Source of the DNA: Phocoena phocoena
Lineage: Eukaryota > Chordata > Mammalia > Artiodactyla > Phocoenidae
Direction of reading: 5' to 3'
Length of the DNA stretch: 64,000 bases
NCBI RefSeq assembly: GCF_963924675.1
Contig: NC_089236.1
Location: 60,597,306-60,661,305, forward strand
Positions 12,473 through 23,760 of this stretch are shown here, one piece after another (the stretch's first letter is position 1; every line of letters begins with the position of its first letter). A program made the translations under genes and the position numbers. Below the pieces are notes generated by a model, which searched no databases, was not told where the DNA came from, and saw only the letters and a list, made by a program, of their open reading frames with translations.

Positions 12473-12505
<33 letters not shown>

Positions 12506-12695
12506 CGTACGCGGGCCTCTCACTGTTGTGGCCTTTCCCGGTGTGGAGCACAGACTCCGGACGCGCAGGCTCAGCAGCCACGGCTCATGGGCCCAGCCGC
12601 TCCGCAGCATGTGGGATCTTCCCGGACCGGGACATGAACACATGTCCCCTGCATCGGCAGGCGGACTCTCAACCACTGCGCCACCAGGGAAGCCC
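12471..12695 (-). mobile_element. Short CHR-type SINE, antisense
   Basis: A T-run of more than 20 bases at the left leads into an antisense SINE ending ccaccagggaagccc. Direct repeats ctatattt at 12,463-12,470 and 12,696-12,703 mark the insertion. Confidence 0.95.
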
Positions 12696-12703
12696 CTATA
12701 TTT

Positions 12704-13544
12704 ATTCATTTGATGTAATAGTTGAATTTGTTGCATATTTTGTAATTATTGAGCTCTGCAAAAATAATTTTATTATATAGATTTAAATGTTGCTTAGAAA
12801 AGTATAAACGTATTTTTCACCTACATGAATATCCAGTAGAATATGTGAATGTTCTGGAGAATTAGGGAAAACATTTCAGGTTTTGGTGGCAAGAGGGGAA
12901 TTGGAGTGATTTTTACTCTCCCAAAGTGTACAAATTCAAAAGTGATTTATACAGTGCACATCAAATAACAGTTATTGTGCTATCTCCAAGCCACTAGAGG
13001 CAAATAGCAGTACCAATGAATAAGGTAGAATACAACAATAACGATTTCTAAAATGCTGCCTTCCCCAGTGGTTGGACCCTTTAAAAACCACTGCTTTAGA
13101 CACATTTCTGCAGCAATTACATCTGTGTCTTTTATCTAACACATTCTTCCTCTGTTACAACTTACTTTAAAAATGGTGGCAACTACAGTCATTTTCCAAA
13201 GTTACATGTTTAAGAACGTGGACATGATAAACTGAGGAGGTGTCAAAAAACTGTTTTTGAAACCAAAGCAGACCAAACCCCTCCAGGCTCTGAAAGAAGC
13301 TGATGGGATGGAGGAGTCGTTGGAAATTAGGAAGACATTCCAAGGAGGAAGGAAGGAGTGCTTCCTTCTCCCTGCAAGACTAATAAGAAAAGTTCAAGAC
13401 CATTTTAAAACCTTCCACTTGAATCCACTGAAATTTGTGGAAAATAGTGGGATGGTGGTCAGCATACCAAAGAAAGTTTTCTGTAGGTTCTAGAAGTAAG
13501 AGTCTATTTGTGGCAATAGAGAGCTGCCTCTGGGAAAGTAAATG
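12704..13544. other. Spacer; possible DNA-transposon end and a 78-codon ORF
   Basis: The words ccactagaggcaaatagc and cagtggttggaccc near 12,990-13,100 hint at a degraded hAT terminal region. The plus frame 13,257-13,493 encodes a basic peptide of unknown family with no splice context. I make no gene call. Confidence 0.35.
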
Positions 13545-13715
13545 GCTTTCACTGACATTTCCAGATGTTTATTCATCTCAGTCACTGAAATACAAGCTTA
13601 TTAAGGCTAGAGATCTTCTCTCTTTAGTTCACTTATACAGCTCTACCATCTAAAGCATTGCTTAGAAAATAGCAAGTTGACAATAAATATTCTGAATTAC
13701 CAAATGAATGAATTA
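13545..13715 (+). mobile_element. L2 LINE 3'-end fragment, sense
   Basis: The order aaatacaagcttattaagg, cattgcttagaaaatagcaa, caataaatattctgaat and aaatgaatgaat mirrors the L2 3' terminus, including the closing tgaatgaat. Confidence 0.7.
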
Positions 13716-14570
13716 ATATGTAGGATAGAACAAGTGATGACACCCTGTGTGGATGGATGTAGCATTTATCATTCATCAGGATAGAGAACACAGGAAAAAT
13801 AGTATATTCAGAGGGATGGAGTAAAAAAGATGGGTATAGCATTGGGAATGTTAAGTTTTAGGTCTTTTTGACATCCAAATGTAGATGCCCAATAGGCATT
13901 TGGATGTATACATCTAGATTTCATAAGAGCCATTTGGGCTATAGATTTAAAAAAAACAAAACAAAAGTGGGTGTCAAAATAACTGAAACCAAATGTTGAG
14001 CAAATAATGCCATACGCCATCATAGTACACAGACCAGGCTTTCAGACAATATTTATAGCAGGTGTGAGATTTTCTTATTGCCCATTGCATCCTGGGGCAG
14101 GGAAGATATGCTAGCAGAGCTGGATGTCAAATTTTGGACTGGGCGCTTGTAGAAGGCATGATTCAGTAACCACCAACTTTTCTTATGGCATGACCAAGGG
14201 CCAGGGTTTATACCCAGTGTTAATTGTTACAGCAGTATAAATTGACAGAGTGTTTGAAGATAATCTAACAAGAGGGAACAAAGATTTGGGGTAGCAACAG
14301 AACTGTTTTCGGTTTTGTTATTAAGATGTCAGTAAAAATAGCTTATCTCTATACTCATGGAAATCATCCTGTCAAATGCAAATTAATGACTATTTAGAAG
14401 AGGGAAGAAATTTTTATTTGTAGGCAAGAGAGGATGGGATCTGGCACAATAATCAAGGAACTGGCTTTAGCAATGTGTTTGGATAATTCATCTTTGGTAA
14501 AGAGTAGAAAGACATACTATATGGGCGCAAAATCTGCTGCAATCAAGATCTGTTGATTCTGTTTCTAGAA
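13716..14570. other. Spacer with an 11-bp inverted repeat
   Basis: acatccaaatg (13,871-13,881) pairs perfectly with catttggatgt (13,897-13,907) across a 15-nt loop. Otherwise nothing was recognised. Confidence 0.5.
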
Positions 14571-15105
14571 TTTAATGACTTCTTTTCAGTCCCTCATAAT
14601 ATCCTGTGATAATCTAATCCCTATTTTATCCCTCCCTTCCCATCAGTATCACTCACACATTCACTGACTATTCATTTAAGGTTGAACTTTCTGCTGCTTC
14701 CTTGTTTGCTCTGTTGCCTCTTATCCTTTGATGATGCTCTGCCATCCTAGAGCTCCTTCAGCTGTCAGTTCAAGCTTGATAACATGTATGTCCTTCAAAT
14801 ACTGTCCACTTAAAGAGCATTTGCTTTTTTTCCCCCTATGATTCCAGGCCCTAGCTCCCAAAACCTCCTTTGAGTGTTTCTATATATGACCTCACATTGA
14901 CCCCTCACTTACCACTGTCAAAGTGCTTAATTAATACACTGTATAGTAGTGCATCTATTACCTAGAAGTATGTGCCACTAACTGCATATTAATACACCTA
15001 TTATCTAATTGTATGCTTCACTAGACTATAAGCTTCTTAAGGACATTGCTTCACAACCTGCCATATCTTAGGAGCTCAATAAACTTCCATGAATGAATAC
15101 TCAAG
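14571..15105 (+). mobile_element. L2 LINE fragment with 3' end, sense
   Basis: The tail ttcactagactataagcttc, ttaaggacattgcttcac, taggagctcaataaacttcc and atgaatgaata is a clear L2 3' end. The upstream pyrimidine-rich part (cctcccttcccatcagt, gctccttcagctgtcagttc) fits the end of L2 ORF2 and its UTR. The 5' border is approximate. Confidence 0.75.
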
Positions 15106-15966
15106 TTCCTATTTTCCAGCTCCTGGGGCACAGTCCTTTCAAAGATTTATAAAAGAGTTAATATAAAAAGGAAATTGTTTTTTATCAGTTTATAACCTAA
15201 GTACTGAGATGTAAAAATTGCATTATAAGGAACCAGCTATGTTACAGTATGTTGTAATTCTGATTTTTGGAAATAAGATTTTTTTAAAAAAACAAATAAT
15301 GGTGGCCAATAGTAGTCCCAGGAATAGTCAAGGTAATTATAGAGCACTGAAATTTTATTCAGGTGTAAACTGGAGCGTGACCACCAACAGAGAATGAATA
15401 ATATTGAATGTCACAACAAATTGCCCCAACACAGGAGCTACAGAAAGGTCATTCAGATCACAAAACTCATTGATCTCCTTTGGCATTTAGCACAACTGGA
15501 AATAATGCACCAGGACTTTGGTGGTGTCTAGGCTGTGTTCTGTCTGGATTTCAAAGGCAATCTCTTGGACCTGATAACAGTCATAAAGGTGTTATATACC
15601 ACTTAGTAAGCAAAATGGTATGTCCATTATTATCTGTGAGCTTTTAAATATCTCCTTTGGGATTCTCCAAAGGGATTTGATTTCATTCAGACAGAACACT
15701 TTTCATGCACAGATCACATAAATAAAGGCATGCCCGCAAAATATTTGAAAAAAATCAGAGTTATGTCAAGTAACATTCTTGTTAAGTTGACTCTAAAGAC
15801 TTAAAATCTATATTTTCTTAAAGTGAGATCTTGACACAAGATCAGAAATATCAGGCTGATTTTTAATTGTCAAATGTCGCAGGTAGACAAAAATCATAAT
15901 TTAATAGTTGATAAATAATGACATTTCTAAGTTAGAGAAACTGTTTATATACTTACTTTTTTCTAT
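15106..15966. other. AT-rich spacer, nothing recognised
   Basis: No gene or classified repeat seen. Confidence 0.5.
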
Positions 15967-16730
15967 ATAGCAGGAGTATATCATCAAATCTTAATATTTT
16001 GCCATGTGTGCTTCAGATTATCTTTTAGGAATTAAATATTTCAGATGCGATTCACACACCCATGCATTCCTCTCTTCTATTCTGTTCTTTGTTCCTTCCT
16101 TAAAGATACTGACTTTTGTTTTTACTGTAACGCACAGAAGTATTTTTATACAGTCACCAAATGTCTTTGTATCCATAAAAAGTTATCAAAAAGTGTTGTA
16201 TTTTTGTTTTAAATATTTTATAAATTATATCAGTTTGCATCTTGCTTTTTCTTAGGTAAATTTTGTGCTTTTGAGATATCTTCATATTGATATATTTAAT
16301 TCTAATTTATTCATTTTAATAGTCATAGAGTATTCAAGTTTACAATTATACTCCAGTTTATTTTACCATTCTTTTATTTATGGATGAGTAGTTGTTTTCT
16401 TTTTCTAAATATCTTATGCTACAGAATGCTTCAGTGAACATTCCTGTACATACTTCTTCATGCACACCTACCTGCACCGTCTTCACTAAGGCATTTAGGT
16501 GAAAGTAGAATTGCAAAGTTCTGGGTGGGCCTTGCACATTTTCAAATGTTATCTATTGCCAAAAGTCTTTCTGAAGTTGTTGCATTAGTTTGTGCATGTT
16601 CCAACAGTGAAAATATATTTCTGTTTTTGCAGATACTTGCTGCAATTTTGCTTTATCAGTCTTTTTAAATTTTGCCAATCGGATAGGTGTGATATTTTCT
16701 ACCACTACAAGTCTTGAAGTCAAATACAAA
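15967..16730 (-). mobile_element. Old L1/HAL1-like fragment, antisense
   Basis: The words tttatttatggatgagtag, agtgaacattcctgtacata, gtagaattgcaaagttctgg and ttgtgcatgttccaacagtg follow antisense L1 ORF2 near its 3' end, heavily mutated. The 5' limit in the window is uncertain. Confidence 0.6.
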
Positions 16731-17149
16731 TTTTCCTCAATTATACCAAATATACAGAAAAGTTAACAGAGCATAGTACACAGCTTGATGAGTTTTCATA
16801 ACTCAGAACACACTTGTAACCAGCACCCAGGTCAAAACAAAGAATATTGATACATTGCCTGGTCCCCAGAGCCCCCCACGTTCACTTTTCTAGTCACTGC
16901 CTCTTCCCAGGAGTACCTGATATCCTGATTTCTAACATCCTAGATTAATTTTGCCTGGTTTGGAATAATTTCTTATTGGAAGCAAACAGCATGCACCATT
17001 TTGTGTCTGGCTTCTTTTATTTAACATCATGGTTGTGAGTCCCTTCCATATGGTTGTATTTATGCATTCTCATATTTTGTTGAATGACTGTGAAACAGTT
17101 TGTTTATACATTCTACTGTGAGTGGATATTTAAATGATTTACCACTGTA
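16731..17149 (-). mobile_element. Old L1 3'-UTR/ORF2 fragment (L1M-like), antisense
   Basis: The sequence restarts in L1 3'-UTR-like words (cagaaaagttaacagagc, cttgatgagttttcataac, accagcacccaggtcaaaa) and runs on to gtgtctggcttcttttattt and cattctcatattttgttgaa. A restart at the 3' UTR next to the previous fragment implies a separate insertion. Confidence 0.65.
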
Positions 17150-17560
17150 TAAGATCCTAAAAGTTGGTGCCTTAAAACAACTGTTTTATTATGTGTTATA
17201 ATCTGTGCCTAGACTCAGTGCACCTGAGTCTTCTGCCACTACTGAATGATGCTTTGGCTGCAGTCATGCACAGAGATCAGCAGACCGATAATCGATGCTG
17301 TGGGAGCCCTTCTGGCACTGTCAACCAGACTGCCTCTATTTCCCACTCCGTTCCTTCTTCATGTGGTATGGTTCCAAGAGAAGCATCCCAAGATCAAGTT
17401 GTCCAGATGCAAATAAGCAGATGCTTCCTATCATTTTTAAGGCCTGCAATCAGAAGTCTCTGAATATCATTTCTGTCACGATCTCTTCATCAGATTGTTA
17501 CAGCATAATCTTAGATCCTGGGGCTTGTACAGGGAAGGAAAGAATTTGGGAAAAATTAGA
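17150..17560 (+). repeat. Ancient interspersed repeat, family not named (copy 1 of 3)
   Basis: It opens with ggtgccttaaaacaactgt and ttttattatgtgttataatc, a well-known start of a widespread mammalian repeat. It continues to ttttaaggcctgcaatcag and atttctgtcacgatctc in the same order as related copies near 22,110 and 41,390. The 90- and 127-codon open frames that cross it are not supported as genes. Confidence 0.5.
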
Positions 17561-18734
17561 TAGCTTTGTTCACCCTCTTGTCACAATAATTCATTTCCAC
17601 GTGAAAAATACATTCCCTCCTTCCCTCTTTTCTAATTATGTCATTAGTGAAAAGTTCAAGATTTCATCATTGAAATAAGGTCAAGATATAGATGGGCTCA
17701 TTGTGTTTAGCATCTTAGGTGCATTTGTTTGGTCTCAAAGACTTGTGAATTCAAAAGCATCCAACATATAATATTGAGAAAAGAACAGGATAACTGCAAT
17801 AAATACCTGCGTTTAAAGGGTTGCCGGTTGGGGAGACACTGTTTCATAGTAGTTCAGGTATCCAGCCAGCCATGTTTCATCAATACCCATGCTTTCTAGA
17901 AAGGATTTTCCTCAACTCTTGGCTCTGCCCTCTGAGTCTTTCTTCCTTTTCCTCACGAATACTGTTAGAAGTTAAGTAGCTTTCTCACTGCTAAATGCGT
18001 GTGCTAAGTTGAGAACTGAGAGGCCCCCCTCCCATTTTATTCCCTGTTAACTCTCCAGCACCAGCCCTTCTATAAATAAGGATGAAAATCAGGTTTATGT
18101 GGAAAAAACTCTTAGCATTCTTAGAATACTTCATGTCTAACAAGAAGATTGAAGATGCATGTTTTAAGATTCTCTGATTTTTTTTTTTTGCTGAAATTGT
18201 CTATGAAATAACACCCTCGATATTTATGAGGTATTAAAAAAGTCTTGAGACTATTCTTTTTTTTTTTTTTAGTGGTAGCACCCTGAGTTTCATCTTTTTC
18301 TTAAAAGACATTTCTTTTTAAAAAAACATATTTTAACTGGAAAGACTCTTTAATATCCTTAATAGTTCTAAATTCTTCTAAAACATTTACATTCCTTCTT
18401 ATTTTGTGTCTCTTTTCTCATATATTACCTTAAGACAGTTAGAAAAAGCCAATTAGCACCTTGCAGGTTGAAGATGCTAAGATATCTAAATATCTCTGAA
18501 ACTATTTAGTCACAATGACAAGTTCATTATACAAATTTTATTTTCCATGTTATTGTAGATAATGGTGTTGTCAAACTTCCACCTTTTCGCAGCATGGGTC
18601 AGTTTTTCCTCAGCTTTTATTAACAGTTTTTTGTTGTGCTTCCTACCTTCAGGTGCCATATTTTCAAGGTCCTTCAAGCCTCAGAACATTGCCCAGTTTT
18701 ATTTATATGTTGTTTTAGATGAAATGTTTTAGAT
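17561..18734. other. Spacer, nothing recognised
   Basis: T-runs lie at 18,180-18,189 and 18,259-18,271. No classified repeat or exon. Confidence 0.5.
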
Positions 18735-18945
18735 ACTTGTTTTAGGTGAGATTAGCATAAATAAAAATTCACCATTTTAACCATTCTATAGTTTGTAATT
18801 CAGTGGTTTTTGATATATTTTTAACGTGTGTTGGTGCAACTATCTAATTTGATAATATTTCCATCACCCCCAAAAGACACCCCATATCTCCCAGTTCCTC
18901 TCTCACCCCATCCCAAGGTAACCATTAATTTACTTTCCATCTTTA
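18735..18945 (-). mobile_element. Old L1 3'-UTR fragment (L1M-like), antisense
   Basis: Diagnostic words are aattcaccattttaaccatt, gtaattcagtggtttttgat, tccatcacccccaaaagac and cccaaggtaaccattaat. They follow the antisense 3' UTR of old L1M elements. Confidence 0.8.
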
Positions 18946-19904
18946 TGGGTATGAAGTGGGGTAAAGGAGTATAAAATGTATTTTTTTGGAGAAACTTTGG
19001 GTCTGATTGAGCTTATAATCATTGTTGGGAAGTCAGAAGCATAGAGGGCCTTCTAGACCCATCTAAATGCACAAGATGAACAGAGGAAGAAACTCACACT
19101 CATGGTCAAGATGGAGTAGTCAGTAATGTTACAAGTAAATCAGAGAAGCTAAGGGGGACTAGTGAAAACTAAAATAAAATAAAACAGCAGTGGGCAAATT
19201 TATCTATTAAGAGAACAAATAACAGTAGGATTTAAGATAATGTTTTCACTTTAATAAACAGAGAGGAGGAATCATCTGCTATCACAGTGACAACGATACG
19301 TGTGGAATGTATTGGGCAGAATCAAGCTTCTGTGAATTCGAGTGAATATATCACCCATGAGCATGAAATGTTTTAGAATCATGATTAGGAAAAGGAAAGT
19401 TTCTGGTTCTTAGGTTTGAAGAATTTTTTAAAAATTCATTTTATTAAAGTGAGCCTCCATGAAAATTAGAAAATGTTTAATATTGAACATTCTGTATTCT
19501 TTATCCTTTAGCATCACTGGGTGTTTGTTCCTGCTCAGCTTTTGGGACTTATTTGAGCTAGCTAAATCAATGTCTGATGATCAAAAATGGTTTATTCTAA
19601 CCAAAGTTGTTTATGGATAGTAATAGTATAATGTAGTATTATTTGCTGAAAATACTTGTATGCTAGTAGATATTTTAATGTCTGAAATGATGTATACATC
19701 TAATGCATGGATGTCAATATCCGTGAAAGGGGATAGATACTTTGAGAGATTTTGTCACTCCTCAAGTTCTACTGTGTATCTGATTACTCTGTCACCATAG
19801 AACAGATATAATCCCTGCATTGTTGACAAATTGGCTTTGTTATTAATCATATCCATTCCAAAATGAAGTTGTAAAGTGGTGACTGATTTAGAGGAATAGA
19901 TTGA
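18946..19904. other. Spacer, nothing recognised
   Basis: No gene or classified repeat seen. Confidence 0.5.
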
Positions 19905-20015
19905 TCAAACTGTAAATTTTGTAGATGTGGAAACTCTTGCCAAGGGAAATTAAATGTCGTGTGGTCAAGGTCACAGTGAAAGGACATAAACCCAAGTTTT
20001 CTGATTCATGGTATA
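19905..20015 (-). mobile_element. MIR fragment, antisense
   Basis: gtagatgtggaaactcttg, ggtcaaggtcacagtgaaa and cataaacccaagttttctga follow antisense MIR (gaggaaactgag, aaggtcacacagc, aacccaggtctg). Confidence 0.65.
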
Positions 20016-20189
20016 ATGCTGTATCAAATTGCCTATATTCCGTCCCTGGACATATCAGGACCAATTCTTAGTCCGTCCTCCCCATTTGGCTGCCAAAGTA
20101 CTCATTAACCACACTTTCTCTGTTCCTATCTATTATCATTTTTAAGTTTCCCATAAATGCTACTTTTACCTTTACCTGACCTTTCCCAA

Positions 20190-20395
20190 CATGCTATAGA
20201 ATCTGGTGACGGAGGTTTTAATCCTAGTAGTCAACTCACTGTGACTGTAGATACATAATATAACTTTTATAAAAGTTTGTTTGGCCAGTTGTAAAATGAT
20301 GATACTAAATACATCTTCCTCCCAGGGTTGTTGTGAGGACAAAACAAAATGTATTGGGAAGTGTTCTGTAAATTGTAAGCAAATACAGTTGTGGG
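20190..20395 (+). mobile_element. MIR SINE, sense
   Basis: ccagttgtaaaatgatgat, ttcctcccagggttgttgtg, aggacaaaacaaaatgtatt and gtgttctgtaaattgtaag match the 3' half of MIR in order. Confidence 0.8.
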
Positions 20396-20502
20396 TTTTG
20401 GTCCTTTTCTTTAGTCTAGGAAATCATAGATGCATTCTTATTGTACTTTAGCCATACTGTTTGTGAACATCATAATCTTACTTCAATAAAAAGTTAATTT
20501 AC

Positions 20503-20822
20503 AGGCTTCCCTGGTGGCACAGTGGTTGAGAATCTGCCTGCTAATGCAGGGGACATGGGTTCGAGCCCTGGTCTGGGAGGATCCCACATGCCCCGGAGCA
20601 ACTAAGCCCATGCGCCACAACTACTGAGCCTGCGTGTCTGGAGCCTGTGCTCCGCAACAAGAGAGGCCGTGATAATGAGAGGCCTGCACACCGCGATGAA
20701 GAGTGGCCCCTGCTTGCCGCAACTAGAGAAAGCCCTTGCACAGAAACGAAGACCCAACACAGCAAAAACAAATAAATAAATTAATAAACTCCTACCCCAA
20801 CATCTTCTTTTAAAAAAAAAAA
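20503..20822 (+). mobile_element. Long CHR-type SINE with a 23-nt 3' extension
   Basis: A sense copy starting aggcttccctggtggcac, with an intact tRNA-type B box ggttcgagccc at 20,558-20,568 and the long-form 3' module gaagacccaacacagc. Its own A/T tail (20,764-20,788) contains several AATAAA words. Instead of ending there, it continues for 23 nt (20,789-20,811, ctcctacccc...cttctttt) and then has a second poly(A). The target duplication aagttaatttac / aagctaatttac at 20,491-20,502 and 20,823-20,834 lies outside that second poly(A). So the extension was part of the inserted copy, as expected for a read-through SINE RNA that ended at a T-run and was polyadenylated. Confidence 0.93.
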
Positions 20823-20834
20823 AAGCTAATTTAC

Positions 20835-21599
20835 TCAAAGATGAAAAACACTAATGATGAATAGAAAATACTCAAATATTGACTTATTAGTCTTCCTTAC
20901 AAATACTGTATTGCCTAGAAAATAACCTTTTAAAAATAATTTTGAAGATGTGTGTGGAATTCATTTAAATTGAATACTACTTACAATCACAAGTGGAAAA
21001 AAATATCGAGTTCAGGACCATAGCAACAGTGTGCTCCTTGTAATCAAGCAAGTGTTGAATTTGTGAATAATTCTGAGATTTTTTTTTTATTGACTTCTTG
21101 AAGAAGTACAACAGGATAAAAAATATATGAAAACCAGTTCAAGGAAATGCATGCCTGCCTTGCTTAAATCGATTAAACCAAGTTATGTCTAAAATATGTG
21201 AATAAATGAAATAAATATTTTCTTGCAAGTTCTACCACTAGAACTCCTTGCCTTCTAATATGTAGATCTCAAAGAATGTGGTGATTCTACCTATGGTGAA
21301 AAAACAGAAGATAGGAGATAGATTTGTTTGGATTTTTATGAAACTCATACTTGTTAAATAATCATTTCTTTTTTTTATAATCATTTCTTTATAAAGTAAT
21401 GTATGTATTTGTTGAAAAATCACAGCATAAATAAATATAAAATCTATGTAAAATGAAAACCTAAATGTGAAAGATAAAGGAAATAGAAAAATATGTAGAG
21501 TAAAAATGTGTGAATTGGAATGGGAAAAAAATGTTAACAAGTACTTCAGAAGCAAAAGCATAATGTAGAGAGAGAGAGAAAGAGAAAGAAAGACTTCTA
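20835..21599. other. AT-rich spacer with a GA/GAAA patch
   Basis: A purine microsatellite of GA and GAAA steps lies at 21,568-21,593. The 107-codon minus frame at 21,238-21,561 is Phe/Ile-rich, as expected by chance from A/T-rich DNA. Confidence 0.5.
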
Positions 21600-22040
21600 A
21601 AATATCAAAACTAAGTTTTTCACTTCATGAAGACACACTTGTGAAAAACATTCATTAGATAGCTGAGTAAGATAATTGCAGCAGCCAAACATGACACCGG
21701 ATCATATCTAGAAAAACAAGGAATGTCTGCAAGTCAACAAAACAATGAAAAACAGAAGAATAATAGGCACATTTTATGCATAAACATGTTACATAATGAA
21801 ACAATGAATAGTTAATAAATGCAGAAAGGAATGGTCAGTTTCATTTGTAATCAGAGAAATACAAATCAAAGCGATGATTATGTCCCATATTATATCTGTT
21901 ACATAGAAAAAATTGGAAAATTACCTCCAAAAGTGTTAATGTAAATATGAGAAAGTGGCAAACTTTTTGCACTGCTTATAGAATCAAAATCTCCAGCTAT
22001 TCAGGAGCACATAGTAGTAGTACTTTGTGAAATTAAATGT
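21600..22040 (+). mobile_element. Old L1 ORF2 fragment, sense
   Basis: Words such as gaaaaacagaagaataatag, gtaatcagagaaatacaaat, gaaaattacctccaaaagtg and gtggcaaactttttgcactg follow the 3' third of L1 ORF2 in order. No open frame survives. Confidence 0.65.
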
Positions 22041-22109
22041 GTTTATATCTCATGATGTAACATTTAATTGATGGGATATACATGTTTTCTAATTGTCTCA
22101 AAATAAATA

Positions 22110-22460
22110 AATACTTAACAAACTTAATGTTTTAAAACAATGACAACATAAGGTAGATTGTGAAGGGTTCACGGGGGTCAGTTTATAAACTCTTCCACCG
22201 AGCATTACCTGAGGTGGCTAAAAGACTGCAGACTGGAATCATCTGAGGGCTCATTCTCTGAGGATGAGCTGACTCTCCATTGGAAAATTAGCTGTACCTA
22301 CAAGCAGGAGCCTCTTACTATGACCAGAGTTTTCTCACAACATGGTGGCTGCTGTCTACAAGTATCCCACAAGAGAGAGCAAGGTGGAAGCAGCATTACC
22401 TTACTAACCTAGCCTCAGAAGCCAAGCCCTGTCACTCCACAACATTCAGTTCATCAGGAG
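22110..22460 (+). repeat. Ancient interspersed repeat, family not named (copy 2 of 3)
   Basis: Begins aatgttttaaaacaatgac and continues through gcagactggaatcatctgag, ttttctcacaacatggtggc, cacaagagagagcaaggtgg and ctaacctagcctcagaagcc. The order matches the copies at 17,150 and 41,390. Confidence 0.55.
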
Positions 22461-23339
22461 CACATCATACATGACTCATATACACATATGTACAAACAAC
22501 ATGTACTTTAAAGTATTTTTTCATTGAAATGGAATCACTCTGCAACTTATTTTTTTAAAGTGATGATACGCCATTGACAGTTATACAAATATTTAATATA
22601 TATTTAGCTTTTATAAAATTATTAGCAATTATTAAAAACAAGCAGGCAGTCTTACTATAATTTTAATTTTTGAAAAAGAGCTAACTGAAACTTATTTTCA
22701 TCTCAATTAGCATTCTTTACAGTATTGAATATAAGCATTAGTAATGTGGTTTGTAGTCTCTTGAATTTGTTCTTATATAAATTGCTCTTTAAGAAAAGGT
22801 GATTGTGTCTTTTTTTCTTTTTGAACCATTTATAAGGGCTTTATCCTAATATGTTAATATAAAATTTTTAAATGCTAATAATTTTTTATGATTACATATG
22901 TGCTTTTATTTTTATAGATTCTTGACATTCTGTGCTACCTGAAGACAAAGAAAAAAATTTTAATTGGTGACTAGAAATAGTCACAAAAACCAGCCAGGCC
23001 AAGGCCAACATTAAAAAAAAAGAAAAAAAAATACCACATGATTTTTTCTTAATTTATATATTTTTTATATATAGTACGTGTGTGTGTGTGTATATATATA
23101 TATATATTTATACGTATTAGCGCTGCCCTTTTAAAATTTCTGTTTTCCTCAATCTCTTTTAGAGTCTGTTGATGGCAATTAAATTTCAAATTTAGATGTA
23201 ACTTGCAATATACAAATATGGGACTGAGATGATATTAGAATAGAAATAGGAATTATATAAAAATCCCAACTTGTGAACCTAATGCAGAAATTAATACAGT
23301 ATTGGGTTGATTTTCCTTGGGATTAAATGTGAGTTTGAT
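22461..23339. other. AT-rich spacer with a (TG)n(TA)n run
   Basis: A TG run passes into TA at about 23,077-23,108. No other feature was recognised. Confidence 0.5.
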
Positions 23340-23760
23340 ATCCATTATAGAAGGGTCATTGTATTATGCTGTTTTGGAGCTTATTAGGTCACACAGAGAT
23401 GGAGACTTCTAAGCCCTTGCAAAAAATGATATGCTGCCTAATATCTGCTAGGATAATGATTAATTGAGGTAGCTGCTGTGAGACTTTGCAGGGCCTGCCT
23501 GAGTTTTCAAACAAGGTCCTGCTCTTCTCCAGGAAGCTTCCAGCCAATGACTGAACAAGGAGGTTAAGCAAGGGCCTAGCCCTCTGTGTCCGGTGAGACA
23601 CTCCTCTGACCGGCAGCCTGGAGCACCCAGCTGCACTGGCAGAGACTCTTGGGTTGGTATGATAGTCTAATGCCTTCATCTGGCCTGGCCTGTTCTTTTC
23701 TGTTTTCTTGAAAATTTTTACTCCCTGTAAAGCTTTTGCAATTCTGCTCCATTTTAGTAT
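23340..23760. other. GC-richer island of unknown nature
   Basis: Against AT-rich flanks, this block has balanced composition and a 96-codon minus frame at 23,389-23,679. The frame has no family resemblance that I know. It could be an unrecognised ancient repeat or a conserved non-coding element; the sequence alone does not decide. Confidence 0.4.

Noticed and set aside
17295..17678. 127-codon plus-strand ORF as a candidate gene
   Set aside because: It overlaps an ancient interspersed repeat, has no splice or start context and competes with another open frame.
20503..20590. tRNA-like sequence with intact B box
   Set aside because: It is the tRNA-derived head of a SINE with target duplications; no tRNA cloverleaf gene.
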